A DNA stretch of 38,197 bases from Chara braunii (lineage: Eukaryota > Streptophyta > Charophyceae > Charales > Characeae): contig BFEA01000502.1 in NCBI GenBank assembly GCA_003427395.1, forward strand, positions 449,342 through 487,538. Reading direction: 5' to 3'. A program made the translations under genes and the position numbers. Shown here piece by piece: positions 38,179 to 38,197 of the stretch (its first letter is position 1; each line of letters begins with the position of its first letter). The notes under the pieces are model-generated. The model did no database searches and was not told where the DNA came from. It saw only the letters and a program-made list of their open reading frames with translations.

Positions 38179-38197
38179 TTCTCCTCCTCTTCCCCGT

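Noticed and set aside
1-38197. Plant telomere repeats (TTTAGGG), rRNA or 5S genes, organellar insert
   Set aside because: No such sequence was recognised on either strand.

Overview
The window looks like a gene-poor stretch of a large, repeat-laden eukaryotic nuclear genome. It has long CT/GA and GT microsatellites, poly(A)/(T) tracts, inverted-repeat elements, decayed non-LTR retrotransposons, spliceosomal splice signals and one assembly gap. There are no operons or ribosome binding sites. The best lineage clue is an exon on the minus strand at 8281-8091. It reads like the N-terminus of the plant PQQL-like M16 metallopeptidase (Arabidopsis At5g56730 type). With the LINE type present, this suggests a streptophyte, plausibly a charophyte alga with a Chara-like genome. 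That placement is inference.

Layout. 0-2.4 kb: a degenerate GTACATAGTACG.TGAAGGTCACA minisatellite, a 28-bp perfect inverted repeat, a short Cys/His-rich RING-like ORF and an AT-cored foldback. 2.4-8.07 kb: more than 5 kb of purine-rich plus strand with nested minisatellites, probably intron 1 of the M16 gene. 8.09-8.28 kb: M16 exon 1 with a consensus donor; a one-base-loop G-quadruplex motif lies upstream. 9-13.7 kb: diverged tandem duplications and homopolymer tracts. 13.9-14.2 kb: a possible charged terminal exon. 14.3-15.0 kb: a broken YVDD-type reverse transcriptase pseudogene, cut by a SINE-like insertion at 15.0-15.3 kb. 15.9-19.8 kb: a minus-strand LINE ORF2 relic (endonuclease part, RT, C-terminal zinc-binding motif).

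20-28.4 kb: unclassified sequence rich in short hairpins, with tRNA-derived-like fragments, a 493-bp N gap and a GC-rich block. It contains the most unusual object in the window: about ten hairpins at 26.36-27.19 kb. They share a nearly invariant 20-nt apical segment (CATTGTTTCTAAGATGAATG) and an unpaired purine, while the outer stems differ between copies but usually remain paired. Directly downstream, roughly 124-bp repeats carry a second hairpin family whose inner helix also changes while staying paired. 28.7-30.2 kb: a tRNA-like element, a plus-strand LINE RT fragment and an AT-rich foldback element. 31.6-33.2 kb: tandem duplications of 46, about 510 and 127 bp. 33.4-35.2 kb: two more copies of the SINE-like family and a 243-bp terminal-inverted-repeat element. 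35.5-37 kb: short minus-strand coding-like segments, two with good splice signals, around a miRNA-precursor-like foldback. 37.5-38.2 kb: a GT/AC palindrome and terminal GA repeats.

Apart from the M16 exon, nothing can be tied to a known pathway. The two retrotransposon relics lie head-to-tail on the minus strand and are both dead. The hairpin arrays have no recognisable protein neighbour.
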